DNA of 64,000 nucleotides from Sclerurus mexicanus (Eukaryota > Chordata > Aves > Passeriformes > Furnariidae): positions 283,597 through 347,596 of the forward strand of contig VWZF01002689.1 of the NCBI GenBank assembly GCA_013396755.1, read 5' to 3'. Both the position numbers and the translations under genes were made by a program. This document shows positions 49,601 through 60,430 of the stretch, piece by piece (positions within the stretch are counted from its first letter, which is position 1; each line of letters begins with the position of its first letter). The notes under the pieces are model-generated. The model was not told where the DNA came from, did no database searches, and saw nothing but the letters and a program-made list of their open reading frames with translations.

Positions 49601-52600
49601 TCATTATGTACTACTCCCTTACATTCTCATTAAGAATTTTTTTAAAGAGTTTTTCTTCCACGCTTTCTGTTTGGGTTGAGAAGCTGCTTGGAGGTTGTAA
49701 GGCTGTGTGCTAACATTTCAACTCATGGGGAAATGAAAACTTACTTATTAGTAGAAGAGAAGTCTACTATCAGACAGGTAAAAATTTTGCTTTCTAATGT
49801 TTGTAATATTTCTTGTTGTTTGATACTAGTCAAAAGAGTTAAAGTTGATGGAAATGTTAGAAAGTTTTTCTTGAGTCTCAACTAAAGGTAAGATAGAAAA
49901 CAAGACCTGTGACAAGATAGTCCCAGCATGACACTTTTCCATAGTATAAAGTTGTGTTGAAATATTTGCTATCACATACCGGGTAGCTGTAAAGTCTTAT
50001 AATACAGCCTAAGCAAGTACTTTTGCACTTCTCAAACAGACTGTACAAACTGTACAAACTGGAGGCAATCCAGGGAGCGAAGACAAATGGAAAGATTAGA
50101 GGCACTGTTAGGATTTAATCTGTAAGATCTTGCCTTAATGCTATGCTTGTGAGACTTCACTATGTGTAGTTATGAACAAGTAAAACTAGACAGAATATCA
50201 AAATGTTAACAAGTTTGGTTAAAGCCCTTGAGGATAATGGCTGAACTATTGGAAGCCAGCACAGAAGTCAGCACAGGAGTGCAGCAGTACACATAGGCAA
50301 GCAGAGGCTGGTAATGAACATTAAGGACTAAGGGCTCTTGTCTTGATTGCAGTGATTATGCCCCAGTCCTATTGACCTGGACCTTGTACTTTGTTGGGAC
50401 TTCAAGAGGCCAAGGGCTGACCTTTGACAGTAGTTTGTAAGCAATCTCTGTGAAGTCAAATATATGTTCTGCTGTAGGCTGTTCCCTTATGTGGCTTCAT
50501 GACACTACTGAGGTAGGTCAGAAAATGTATGTTTTCTTTCCTCCAGACAAATTCAGAAATAAAATCTATTTCATTGAATTAAATTAGCTCAGTGATCTTG
50601 TTATCATTTGGTTATTCTAGAACATTATGCCCATCTTATGATCAGTGTATTTTTCTGTATTAAGTGCACAGGTAACTCTTGATGCTCTCTGTACTAAAGG
50701 AGAAAAGGTGGAAGATCCTTGGAAGTGTTCAAGGCCAGATTGGACAGGACTTTGAGCAGCCTGATCGAGTGGAAGGTGTCCCTGCTCATGACAGGGAGGT
50801 TGGAACTAGATGAGCTTTAAGGTCCCTTCCAATCCAGACTGTTCTGTGATTCTAGGGGTGGCTCTAACAGCAAGGCAAAGATACATAGGAACATGTAGAG
50901 AGGGGATAATAAAGAAAGAGAAGTCAGTGTCACTGCTTGTCATGGAGTGCAGGCATCCTTGAACCACAGCTGTTCTGTCTGCTTGGGGCAGAGTCTGCAA
51001 ACACATCTGAAGTGCTCCAAAACTCCAGCTGCCTTGTGTGTCTCTGGTGCTGGGGCATGGGTGAATTAGAGTGGATTACCTGCTTCTGACTGATTGAGAG
51101 TCAGCTTTGACAGAGTGATGAAAATGCATTGGTGGCTTGTATGTGTTTTTGTGGGAAGCTGGGAGATTGGGAAGTTGACTTAAGGGAAGCTGTTTTTCCT
51201 ACCTATGGTATTTCCACCAATTTTGCACATGGTTTCCAGCACATGTACCAATTTTGGTTTTTAGTATGATCCAGTAGAGGGGGGGAAAAGGTCAAACCCA
51301 AAGCTATAGGGTCAGATCCTCGTCCTAGTCACTTCAATGTAAAATCAGATTACTTGTCTGTCAATAGTTCCAGATTTTTACTTTGTGTACATGGAGCCAT
51401 GGGTAGTAATGCTGATTCAGAGCAACATCCTAGGATTCATTTGTGAAGCTGTGAAGTTTTATTAGATCCTTCATTGGAAGACTTTCTAAATCAACACTTT
51501 CCTACCAGGAAAGAGTAGACCCCTGCTCCAGCTTCTCCTTCACTTGCAAAATGCTTTTAATGGTAAAATGTAGGTCTCACCCCTCTCTTAAACATATCCA
51601 TGGGGGTTACTTTGTAGGTTTCCTTAACACCCAATGGAAAGTAAGATCCTGTACATTTGCTTTCAGGATGTTGCCGTCCAGGTCTGGAGTGTGTTTCTAA
51701 CTCAGACTGTTTTTCTGCACACACAGCTGCTGGACTGTTTTGGGATTCCTGTGCTGATGGCTTTGTCATGGTTTGTGCTCCGAGCAAGATATAGGCTGAT
51801 CCATTTTCTTGCTGTTGCTGTCTGTTTGCTGGGTGTAGGAACAATGGTGGGTGCGGACATCCTGGCAGGGAGGCAGGACAGTGAAGGTAAGGAGTCCTTT
51901 ATTGTGGGGGGGGAGAGTGGAGACATGGTTCCTGCAGTGGGCTCACTTGTAAAGCAGGAAGAGGAGCAAATGCAGGGGGAATGGATATAGTTCTGTTTTA
52001 AAAGAGGAGAATGTGCTGCTATTTATATTTCTTGTTCAGGAAGAGGAGATACTGATTTTATGAGGAGCTGTGGAATTTCTTTGCTTGTATGTTTGGATTA
52101 TTTCTTCCACCTTAAAAGAGAAACACTTGTGTTAAGCTTAAATTTTGCTGCTGTTCATTAGAAGTGATAGAAAGTCTCATTTCTGAAAGCTTGTTAACTT
52201 TGACTATGATGTGAGATGGTTTAGTAGAGGAAGCTGCCTCTCCCTGCAAACCTTGTCTTGCTTACACAGAATCAGCCTTCTGGCAGCCAGACTTCTCTGA
52301 TTCACAGTTTTCCTTGAGTACAAATGCCAAATAAAAAGTTGCTCACTGCAGCTGACTTCTCCGAGTTATCTTCGGCAGACCCAGCAGAAGTGGTTGATGT
52401 ATCATCAAGGCCCATAGATCGTAGCCTGGAAAGCAGGGACCTACTACCAGAGAGCCAGAGGAGATGGGGCAGGATGCCGGGATTCCTGGGACCTCTGGGA
52501 GGGAGGCTGGGCTCTGGGGACCAGGATTTGGCAGGGTGCAGATAAGGGCAGGTCTTGTCTTCTCTGACAGATGCCTGAATCAACCCATATTATAGTGATC

Positions 52601-55600
52601 TTATTTTGAATAAGAGTCTTGAATTTTCAGAGCCAGAGAGTATGGGACAAGGTAAATTTCAGGGCATTGTCTTCATCAGGCAGCATAGAGATAAGCCTGC
52701 GTGGTGTTATTTTGGGGCCTTACTGTAGGTGAGACATGGGAGAAACTGAAGTTTAGCTTTACTTCTAAGTGGTACAAGTATCTTGGTCCTGAGGGAGAAC
52801 AATCTTTTCCTGAGACTTTAAGGCAGTTGTGCTTTATTTGCTGACCTGGGGATCCTTACTACTGCTTATCCTCATATTTTAGACATATTTTCTTAGTGAT
52901 TGCCAGCTGGCTTAGGGAAGGAAATTTCAAATCAATTCAAGGATTTAAACAACAGCAGTCCTCTTGCTATTTAGCTGATGCATAGAGGCATTTACTTGAT
53001 GAGTGATTGTAGCACAGGGAGTCCCATTTGCACAGTATAAGTGCATCACAGCAGGACACATGGTATCACGCATCTGCAGTGCCCACTTAAGACCTGTCAT
53101 AAACCTGGATCTGAGTGCAGATCCCATCAAAATCAATAAGACTGATTTTAGCAAGACTTGAATTAGGCCTTACTGCAAAAGTGGGGACAATATTCATGAA
53201 AGGCACAGAGCATTTCTAACCGGGAATCTTTTCAACTCCCTGTGGTACCCAAGGTCAGCTGAAGTAGAATTGGGCCAGATGATACAGCAGTGTCTTGGTC
53301 AGGATGAGATGTAAGTGGTGGGTTTAGCCATTCCAGACTGTGCAGAGTGAGATGAGCAGGCAGCGGAGTCCATGCTCAGACACTACTGTGTGCACACAAG
53401 AGGTGTTTCCTTTCCCCTTACCCTGGAATGCACTAGGAAGATAGAGATGTTAGAGATAAATTTGCTTGTCTTTTTAAGGAAAGTTAAAAAGTGTTTGCAG
53501 CCTTGCCCTTAATTGTGGATTAATATTTCTGTACAGGTAGTGACGTGGTGATTGGAGATGTCTTAGTGCTTCTTGGTGCTTCTTTGTATGCCATTTCTAA
53601 TGTGAGTGAGGAGTACATTGTGAAAAATCTGAGCAGAGTGGAGTTTCTAGGAATGTTGGGCTTGTTTGGGACTATTGTCAGCGGTCTACAGCTGTAAGGA
53701 TCTAATATTTATTTTAAAACTAATTAAGAATATTCTACAGATGATTGCTTGTCTACCATGAAATGATGTTATTAAATGAATTCTTTGTTACATCTGCATT
53801 TAGTCTATATGGGAGTCCTTCCACTTGAATTGATTTATGTTGCTGATCAGCATCCGTTTTATATCCTTTTTATTTGCACTACTCTTATTACAGCAATTCT
53901 AAAACTGAACTCCTGCAATTGAACACATACGATACTTGGCTGTATTTTTGATTTTGTTGTTGTTCACGAGGACACTCAGTATACTGAGGACTATTTACAG
54001 GAATGTATTTCTCAATGGGTTTTCTCTGTGGAAAAGTTTAGGAGATAATTGTTAGCAGGAGATCTTCTGTATTAAACTCAAGTTTAAAATGAAGCCTTGT
54101 ATACTCTTACAAATAACCACATCAGAGTAACAGACCACATGCACTTAAGTCTATCTAATGAATTTTATGTTACTCATTTATCATCATTATAGTTAATAAT
54201 TCCCCCAAATGGTATATCAAATGAAACAGAATCTCTGAAGGATTAAAAAGCTCGTGAAAAAGGCATGAGAATTAAATAACAGTGCTCTTGACTTTCAGGC
54301 ACTTTAATTTTCAAGTCTTTTTTCATGCCTGTTAGATGTTTGAGTTAGTGTCATTCAATAAAATTTCAAATAAAAAATGAAGGGATTATAAATCAAAATT
54401 TTTCTTATATATTTTGGTAATTAAATTCTCTACTTGAAAATGATTTTTTTTCTTTTTACTGTATTATATCTTTTCTCTAACTCTAGAGCCATTGTGGAAC
54501 ATAAAGAGATAATGAGAATTCAGTGGAACTGGAAAGTTGGTATGTCTATGAAAAAGTTATGTGAATGTTAAAGAACATTGGAAAATTAGATTTAGACTTT
54601 GAATGCTGGAGTTTTCCTTTCTCTGAGTATTAAGCAAGATTAAAATTAAGATGTCACAAATTTATTTTCTCCTAACTGTGCAGCTCAGCAAAGAGATAAA
54701 GTTTGCAGGATTGAACATTAAAGCAGGTTTTGCATTTTACATGTAACGTGAAATAATTTTTCACAATGAATTTACGTAATTAAAAATTAAACCTGTTTAA
54801 TTACTGATGTGTTGGTATCGGAACATCACAAGAACATTTTTCTGTTTTCCTTTCTAAATGAAATACTGGAAAAATTGATTCTGTGACACATTTTGACCTT
54901 AACAGAACTAAATGTTATCAGGAAATATAGCTCTAAATTTCTTCAGTCAGCTCTTAATCTTACCTAGGAAGGAATGAGAACTTTCTTGTACAGATACAGT
55001 AATTCTTGCAATACGAGGTAGTCTTGGAAAAGAAGTATTTCTTCTGTGTTTTTCTTAAATTTATGCTTCAGTATCTTTTAGGGGATCTTATCCTAAGAGA
55101 TAAAAATGCATAGTTCTAAAGCATCTGAAGACTATCAGTGTTCTTTAAAATCATTGTTTTCTGCCTGAGGAGTAACTTGTCATCTTGTTTTACAGCATTA
55201 CTGTTCACAGTCTTTGCCCTGTGCATGTTTGGGCTGTACAGCTTCATGCCAGTTGTCATTAAAGTCAGCAGCGCAACCTCAGTCAACCTGGGTATTCTGA
55301 CTGCGGATCTCTACAGCCTGTTGTTTGGGCTTTTCCTGTTCTATTACAAGGTAAGTACATGCCTTCCTTCACTTGCATGTTCTTTCAGTTATATTCCTAC
55401 TCGAAAATTATAAATAAAGCACAATGTTCTTAGAACCTCCCGAACAGTCATTTGCACCTGTACAATTCTACAGCTTGTGTTGTTCGTTTTTGGCAGATGT
55501 GAATCAGGAGTCGTGCTTAGTTAATGACATAGCATGGCACTGTTAGGTAGAGTGATTTTCAAACTGTTTCACACTTGAAGGAATAAGTTAAGAGATAGTA

Positions 55601-58600
55601 AGTAATTTCCTGAAGTGTTCAAATGGTAGAGTTCTTGTTGAAAGCCCAGTATGGAACTGTATGATAGATCTGGTTCATCACTCCCAAGTGTCCAAAGAGA
55701 GGATTTGAGTTTCCCTGTCCCGAAAGGCATTTGGTGTCTGAAAGAGGACCAGTTTGATTTCCAGAAATTAGTATTTTTGTTTAGAAGTTTAATTGGTTCA
55801 TTACCAGCATCTTGGGTTAAGAATCAAGCTCTCTCAGTGCTACAGATAGGGAGAGACTAAAGGAACTGAAAAAAATACTGATAAATATATTATGCTGTAT
55901 GCTCTCCAAAAGGCAGTTACTTTTATTGTGCTCTAAAATATTTTTGGCAGTGTCTACTCAAGCTAAATGACAGTGCTAAAAGGATTTCATTCCACTCTAC
56001 ACCTTTCATCCAGAATAATTTGTGAGAACCTGTCTCATTAAAGCAATTGGAGTAATTGAGTCAGGCACTCGGTGACTGGAAGGGCTTAGTGAGAAGTTTG
56101 TGACCTTTGCTGAAGAACTTAATTTGTATTATTCTATGTGGTTGTTTTTTCTTCAGCCAGAAGCTTTTAGGTCAGATTTGTTTCTGAAAATGAGGGCAGC
56201 ACAGAGGTCTGGTAATAGTAGGGTCTGACAAGAGCTAGATTTTCATTTTCAAGAGTCTCTTAGCTCAGCTTTCCTCCCTGTTTTGAGTTCCAAAATTGCT
56301 CCAAGCTACAAAGCATCCATTAAAAATGAATGCAGGAAGCAAACCATACTTTCATTCTAACAATTATATCCTTTCGAAGTCACGTCCAAGCATGTATTTT
56401 GGCACCCAGAAAGCTTAACTCAAGAAGTGATTATAAATTTATATTTGTAATAGTGAAGAGCTTTGGAAGGGATGTATTAAACTTTTATTGTTCTGGATTT
56501 TTACCTTATTTTGGGGAGAGTGTTTTCTGGGAGCAGACCATTTCATAATTGCTAACAGCAGGGTATTGTGGTAGCAAAAAGGAAAAATGAATTAGAGAAG
56601 ACGGTGGGATTATATTGAGAGAATTTCAGACATTTTTTAAAATAGGAACTTACATCTGCAGTTAGAAACAAGTAGCAAAAAGGGGAGCAATAACAATTCT
56701 GCATTCTTAGTAATCAGAGAATTTGTGATAGCTTAAGGCACTGCAAACTGAGAGTGCCTAATTTTGACATGGCTTTTAACATAACACTCAGCAGCAGAAA
56801 ATCATATTGCCAAGTTAACCATATAGTTTCTTTATGAACGGGGCAAACAAACAAAGGCAGGACGTTTGCTGGATTGTAAAGCAGCCTGGATGCGGAAATC
56901 TACTAACAAAAATACAGGGAATTGCTCTGTATTCCCTGTTACCAGATGATATTTCTCAGCAAGCTGCTAAGGGTTTGGCTAATCTGCAGAGCAGAGTGAG
57001 CCATGGAGAACTCTGAATTGCTGTGGTCTGAGCCTGCTCTGAAACAGAAACAGCACAAAGAGCAGCTACAGTAGAGACCAGCCCCGGAAACTGATGAGGT
57101 TTTGACTTGTGCACAGTACTTTGCTAATGCACTTAACTTTTCAGCCTCAGTTTAAAGTGAAGTGTGAATTTTGCATGTCGGTTTTGAACTCTTTTTCTGT
57201 CACTCCATAATGAATCTTTGCTGTGCTTCCTAATGAGCTCGTTTTATAAATACCTGTAGTCCCTCAAGACATATCAAAAAAGGCCTCCAAATGCTTTTGT
57301 TGTGTAAACTCCTGTAGAAGGGAGTGTACTGCACAAACAGACACTAGGTGGAGTTACAGTCCTCCAGTAACATTTAAAGTAATCTTTAGGCTTGATAGTG
57401 AGAATAGGGATATAAGCTGCACAAAGTATGACTGAAATCAATGTCAGAAGCAATGTAAGTTGTTGTGATAGTTGAAATCAAAATTAAAAAAAAAATCCTG
57501 GGAAAAGAGCACTGAGCTCTCCTTAAAAACAAAAGAGAAGAGCATAGACCTGTTGGAACAGTATCGGTAGGGTTCAGCTGTGTCAATATCTACAAGAAAA
57601 TAAGCAGGCCTTGAATAATCAGTTACTCTGCAACAACTTTGGCACCCTGACTTGGTGGCTGTATCCATTCAGGGAGGAGTTAACTCAGCAGGATGAGAGA
57701 CCCCTTCTGCCTTGCGTGTGCTGCACTGTGAGAAGAGCCTGCAGCTCCTGCGACTGCCCGGTCTCACCTGCCAGCCACAGGTCCTTGTGTACCAGCACAT
57801 GTTCACTCAGAGCCTTGAGTTGGGGAATTTGTGCAGGTGATTTGCTACCGACCCAGGCTCTGCCCATTCTGTGGGAATGGGTCAGTCAGGGGTAGGATCA
57901 CAAATGATGCTGCTGCCTCCGCTGGGATATGTTCAGAGCTCGGTGCTTCCTCCCATGCAGTGTGAATGCTTGAGTCCAAGCTCCTCCAGGCCAACAGCCA
58001 GCAAGGCCACTGTGCTTCCTTTTGTGTGTTGTCATCCAAGGTTTTTCAAACCAAGTGACTGCCAGCTAGGAATTGCAATGCCAAAACTGTAGGTGCTTCA
58101 GTCTTTTTTGGATCAGAGTCCATTATCCAGGTAGTATGATTCATTTCATCCAGCTCTACTGCTTGATAAACTAGAACATATTCTCTAAGCATGTGTAAGG
58201 AAGCTAAGGAGGTTAGGGGATATTGACAGTGGGATGTAGGATATGCTATGTCCTTCCTCCCGCCGTTTAATCAGTGTGGTTTGACAGGCAATATGGAGGA
58301 TTTTAACAAATCTGCTGAAAGAGTATTCCTGGCTGTGGATAACTTTTCACTTTGTATTATTGATTCTGGTGTTATGAAGTAAGCATTTACTTTTCTGTCA
58401 AGGTGGATGAATCTTGGCAATTTTTGGAATTTTAACAGGCAAGTGAACGATAGTTAATCAAATGCCTGATGTAGCTCGGCGGTTCAGACTGTTGCCTCAC
58501 ATCACTCTTAGCAGAGTTCAAATGCTGATCTTTGTAAAAGAAGCCCCTGTCTTCCTCCTTTCAAGGTCTTGCTGGGTGTAGAGGACAAACTGGTTTTGGT

Positions 58601-59312
58601 CCAGTAATAACACTTACCTAGCCCTGCAGATGGTTAAGAGTTCTGTGCAGAGAAGCAGCTGCTCTTGTGACTTTCAGGAAGATGGAGAAATTAATCTCTT
58701 GCCAGGACCTGAAATATGTGGCTGTGCTGGATCAAAATTCTCTTAGGGATAGAGTGTTTCAGCATTTGTGTATGTAAACAACTGTCCTTCAGTATCACCA
58801 TATTTACAGCCATTTGTTCTCTCTGTTAAGATTCTTGTATGTAGACCTGAGGGAACTCCCTATCAAACAGTGTTGAGGACGTGATGCGAAGAAAACCAGC
58901 CAGCAGCTTAAGTCTTTAAGTAAATGGAGGTGTTGAATTTTGACTTACAGACCTGAATCCAGGTCATGGTGATAATCGTCATTAAAATAATTTTTAAAAG
59001 GAAGGCTGGCTTTAACATTCTTAAAACAAGGCAGCGTTTACATGTTTTTATGATCAGTCAGGACTTAATGTATCTCTTTCTTTCCTCTGACAGTTTTCAG
59101 GTCTTTATATCCTGTCCTTCGTTATCATCATGGTGGGCTTCATCTTGTATTGCTCCACTCCAACTCGGACTGCAGAACCCACTGCCTTGCCACGGCCTGC
59201 CAACACTGGCTTGGACAACGCAGGGCTAAAGCTCGAGGAGAGTGACACTGAAACTCCAGCCGTAACTGTGCAGTACACAAGAGGAGAAACTGTGGTGGTC
59301 AGCACGGATTAA
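39451..59312 (+). CDS. SLC35F2: Solute carrier family 35 member F2 (eight coding exons)
   Basis: SLC35F2 is a ten-span carrier of the drug/metabolite transporter superfamily. The human protein takes up the drug YM155 and has recently been reported to carry queuine and queuosine. Coding exons are 39451-39614, 45238-45413, 46157-46284, 51727-51886, 53537-53693, 54487-54539, 55196-55350 and 59094-59312. All introns are GT-AG and all phases agree, giving 1212 bases, or 403 residues and a stop. The human protein has 374. Family-typical blocks include SQYLAEKY (78-85), LGLADVEANY (132-141), LLDCFGIPVLMALSW (157-171), GVGTMVGADILAGR (192-205), LLGASLYAISN (221-231), SATSVNLGILTADLYS (305-320) and GLYILSF (334-340). 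Ten hydrophobic segments lie between about residues 56 and 351, with both ends expected in the cytosol. The extra length lies mostly in a glycine/alanine/proline-rich N-terminus and in the C-terminal tail. It is divergent from RAB39A, as in human. Confidence 0.97.
39465..39550 (+). repeat. GC-rich tandem repeat inside SLC35F2 exon 1
   Basis: A 22-base block (gccgcccgggggtgcgggtg plus two bases) occurs at 39465-39486 and again, identical, at 39495-39516. A 15-base unit (atgcggatgccgggg) follows twice from 39521 and 39536. Both periods, 30 and 15, are multiples of three, so copy changes keep the reading frame. They encode PPGGAGA and DADAG repeats. Confidence 0.9.
43604..43626. repeat. (TA)n microsatellite
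   Basis: About eleven TA units after a short GTGTGTG run, in SLC35F2 intron 1. Confidence 0.95.
44585..44765 (+). mobile_element. CR1 LINE, 3' fragment
   Basis: The CR1 3' end is seen as 'tcactggaacaagctcctga', 'ggtggagtgcccatcactgg', 'aggactagatgatctttcg' and 'ggttcttccaacctggac', ending at 'tgttctatggttgatgc'. It lies in SLC35F2 intron 1 in sense orientation. Confidence 0.85.
45238..45413 (+). CDS. SLC35F2: SLC35F2 coding exon 2
   Basis: Residues 55 (completed) to 113, plus one base. It carries the first two membrane spans (ILKTIILGQMLSLFICGTA and FINYSLLLLVYTTMLAF), joined by SQYLAEKYQVNTPMFQ, which is nearly identical to human. Acceptor TTCACAG, donor GTATGT. Confidence 0.96.
45612..45795 (+). 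mobile_element. CR1 LINE, 3' fragment
   Basis: 'ttagacattggaatgggctg', 'cccagggaggtggtgga', 'gttgggtcataggttgga' and 'ctcgatgatctcagagatc' are followed by ATTCTGTGATTCTGTGAT. It lies in SLC35F2 intron 2, sense orientation. This is a relatively well-kept tail. Confidence 0.9.
46157..46284 (+). CDS. SLC35F2: SLC35F2 coding exon 3
   Basis: Residues 114 (completed) to 156. It contains RWWKYILLGLADVEANYMIV, the third and fourth spans and the strongly kept YQYTTLTSVQ at the end. Acceptor AAACAG, donor GTAAGG. Phase 0 at the 3' end. Confidence 0.97.
48471..48722 (+). mobile_element. CR1 LINE, 3' fragment
   Basis: 'ggcatgaagctgagtcaggg', 'gaggtttagattggatatta', 'cactggaacaggctccccag' and 'agttggactagatgatcctg' lead to 'ttctatgattatatgattt'. 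It closely matches the 3' part of the copy at 14080-15770, so the two belong to the same subfamily. Confidence 0.92.
49430..49600 (+). mobile_element. Ancient CR1-like remnant
   Basis: 'tgagggtaattgtctcctgg' and 'aatagattaccatggtgtg' resemble an old amniote CR1 3' region (gagggtaattaaccattgg, aacaatttaccaaggg). The rest is too diverged to follow. Confidence 0.35.
50695..50856 (+). mobile_element. CR1 LINE, 3' fragment
   Basis: 'tcaaggccagattggacagg', 'ctttgagcagcctgatcgag', 'tggaactagatgagctttaa', 'ggtcccttccaatccagac' and the tail 'tgttctgtgattcta'. It lies in SLC35F2 intron 3, sense orientation. Confidence 0.9.
51727..51886 (+). CDS. SLC35F2: SLC35F2 coding exon 4
   Basis: Residues 157-209 plus one base. 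It begins LLDCFGIPVLMALSW and ends GVGTMVGADILAGRQ DSE, with two membrane spans and the arginine-rich turn RARYRLIHF between them. Acceptor CACACAG, donor GTAAGG. The surrounding open frame (51634-51990) reads through both splice sites and does not mark the exon ends. Confidence 0.97.
51887..53536 (+). other. SLC35F2: SLC35F2 intron 4
   Basis: No repeat or gene recognised. A patch at about 53085-53170 ('gatcccatcaaaatcaataa') recalls an old amniote repeat but cannot be named. Confidence 0.7.
53537..53693 (+). CDS. SLC35F2: SLC35F2 coding exon 5
   Basis: Residues 210 (completed) to 261 plus two bases. It carries GDVLVLLGASLYAISNVSEE and FLGMLGLFGTIVSGLQ, the sixth and seventh spans. Acceptor GTACAG, donor GTAAGG. 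Confidence 0.97.
54487..54539 (+). CDS. SLC35F2: SLC35F2 coding exon 6
   Basis: A 53-base micro-exon: residues 262 (completed) to 279 plus one base, AIVEHKEIMRIQWNWKV. It matches human LIVEYKDIASIHWDWKI in position and length. It is too short to stand out as an open frame and was found by phase matching between exons 5 and 7. Acceptor CTCTAG, donor GTATGT. Confidence 0.93.
55196..55350 (+). CDS. SLC35F2: SLC35F2 coding exon 7
   Basis: Residues 280 (completed) to 331. It holds FTVFALCMFGLYSFMPVVIK, then SATSVNLGILTADLYS and LFGLFLFYYK (eighth and ninth spans). The middle block is almost invariant in the family. Acceptor TTTACAG, donor GTAAGT. Phase 0 at the 3' end. Confidence 0.97.
55351..59093 (+). 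other. SLC35F2: SLC35F2 intron 7
   Basis: The last intron. One probable tRNA-derived SINE is listed separately. Near 55585-55660 there is a weak MIR-like patch. No other gene is seen. The small plus-strand frames at 57611-58092 have no domain. Confidence 0.75.
58465..58560 (+). repeat. Possible tRNA-derived SINE head
   Basis: 'tagctcggcgg' at 58472-58482 fits the RNA polymerase III A box with one mismatch. 'gagttcaaatg' at about 58514-58524 is a weak B box at a plausible tRNA spacing of 42 bases. A tail with 'aaggtcttgctggg' follows. It may be an old amniote SINE. No full tRNA cloverleaf is present, so it is not a tRNA gene. Confidence 0.4.
59094..59312 (+). CDS. SLC35F2: SLC35F2 coding exon 8 with stop
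   Basis: Residues 332-403 then TAA at 59310-59312. It begins FSGLYILSFVIIMVGFILYC, the tenth span, followed by STPTRTAEP exactly as in human, and then a cytosolic tail of about 50 residues (NTGLDNAGLKLEESDTETP). The tail runs about 12 residues past the human end and closes with VVVSTD. Acceptor CTGACAG. Confidence 0.96.
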   Translation, partial: FSGLYILSFVIIMVGFILYCSTPTRTAEPTALPRPANTGLDNAGLKLEESDTETPAVTVQYTRGETVVVSTD

Positions 59313-60285
59313 AGAAACGGCAGCACTTCAAAACAGAGCATTTTTTTTAATTGCCAAATTTCCCTCAAATATTAATCCACAGAATTGTTCTACTGCCAAG
59401 GCATGTGTCATGCTGCGCTGGTTTTAATGCACTGGATAGACTTTTAAGGCCAGATCCTCAATCAGTGAAATTATTGATTTGCCCTTGCAGAAAACCTGGC
59501 CCTTAGAAGAAGACAGATTAGTATTTATGTGGAGCCTCTAGAAAGTGAGAGACTGTTATTTTTAAATGCTTAATTAACTTAACAGCAAATGCTTGGGGAA
59601 AAAACTAAGCCAAAGCAAGCTCTGTGGTCACTAAGTGGAGCAAATACGTTTTATATTGCATTAGGGACCTAAATCTGCACGGTGCTATCAGAGGGCTTCG
59701 TCGTTTCCACCCCTTGGTGCCAGGTACCCTCAAACAGCATCTTGCAAAATCCACTCAGTTTCTCACAGAGCCTAGTTCTGCAAGCCATTTTACATACCTT
59801 CCACATGCTGAAGGGCTTGTATTCCCCTGCAGGAGGCTTTGCTTCCTACATTCCACCCAAATGTTCATCTCTTCATGTTGCTGCACTCCTTCTCGCAGCT
59901 GAGGCTGCTATGTGTATTTTGTTTTGAATTTTACTAGTAAGGGAAGTTTGAATATGTGTTTTTATAGTGCCTTGTATTTCTCAGTGGCCTTTTGTTTGCT
60001 GCATTCCCACTAGGTGGGGGAGGCAAAGGCAGGCCCTTGCTCTGTTCAGTAAGAACTGAATGTGGATGAGACAGCAAAAAGTCTTGAACTGACGTTCACT
60101 TCTCAGTGAATTTCTCCAGGAAACGGGACACAGTTCTGCTGGAAGAGTTGAATAATACTGACATTTCTTAAAAAAATTGAATCATCCTGGCCAACTCTCA
60201 TTGTAACACTAATGACATAATATCAAAAAAGTTAAGTGCTTTCAGTAGATACACTGGCAGTTTTCCTCCCCCTCTTCGTATTTAC

Positions 60286-60291
60286 AATAAA
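60286..60291 (+). terminator. Proximal polyadenylation signal
   Basis: AATAAA about 975 bases after the SLC35F2 stop codon. The downstream GU content is modest, so use may be partial. Confidence 0.45.
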
Positions 60292-60404
60292 TGATTAAAA
60301 AATACAAGACTGCAGCTTTAACATCAGTAAAACCATACTGGAGTTTTATTTTATTTTATATTTTGTATAAGCCTTCAGAGCTCAGGTGTACAAAGTAACA
60401 AATG

Positions 60405-60410
60405 AATAAA
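60405..60410 (+). terminator. Main polyadenylation signal for SLC35F2
   Basis: AATAAA followed about 25 bases later by a GU-rich element (gttggtcttggtttgctc), the usual layout of a strong vertebrate poly(A) site. Cleavage is expected near 60425-60430. Confidence 0.7.
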
Positions 60411-60430
60411 GTATTCAGCAACTAAAGAGT

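Larger units (their letters stand above)
46285..51726 (+). other. SLC35F2: SLC35F2 intron 3
   Basis: Holds three CR1 fragments, listed separately, and an A-rich run at 47899-47926. No other gene is seen. Confidence 0.85.
59313..60430 (+). other. SLC35F2: SLC35F2 3' UTR
   Basis: About 1.1 kb from the stop codon to the likely cleavage site after the second poly(A) signal. AT-rich in its last third. Short open frames within it (59624-59927) are not genes. Confidence 0.75.
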
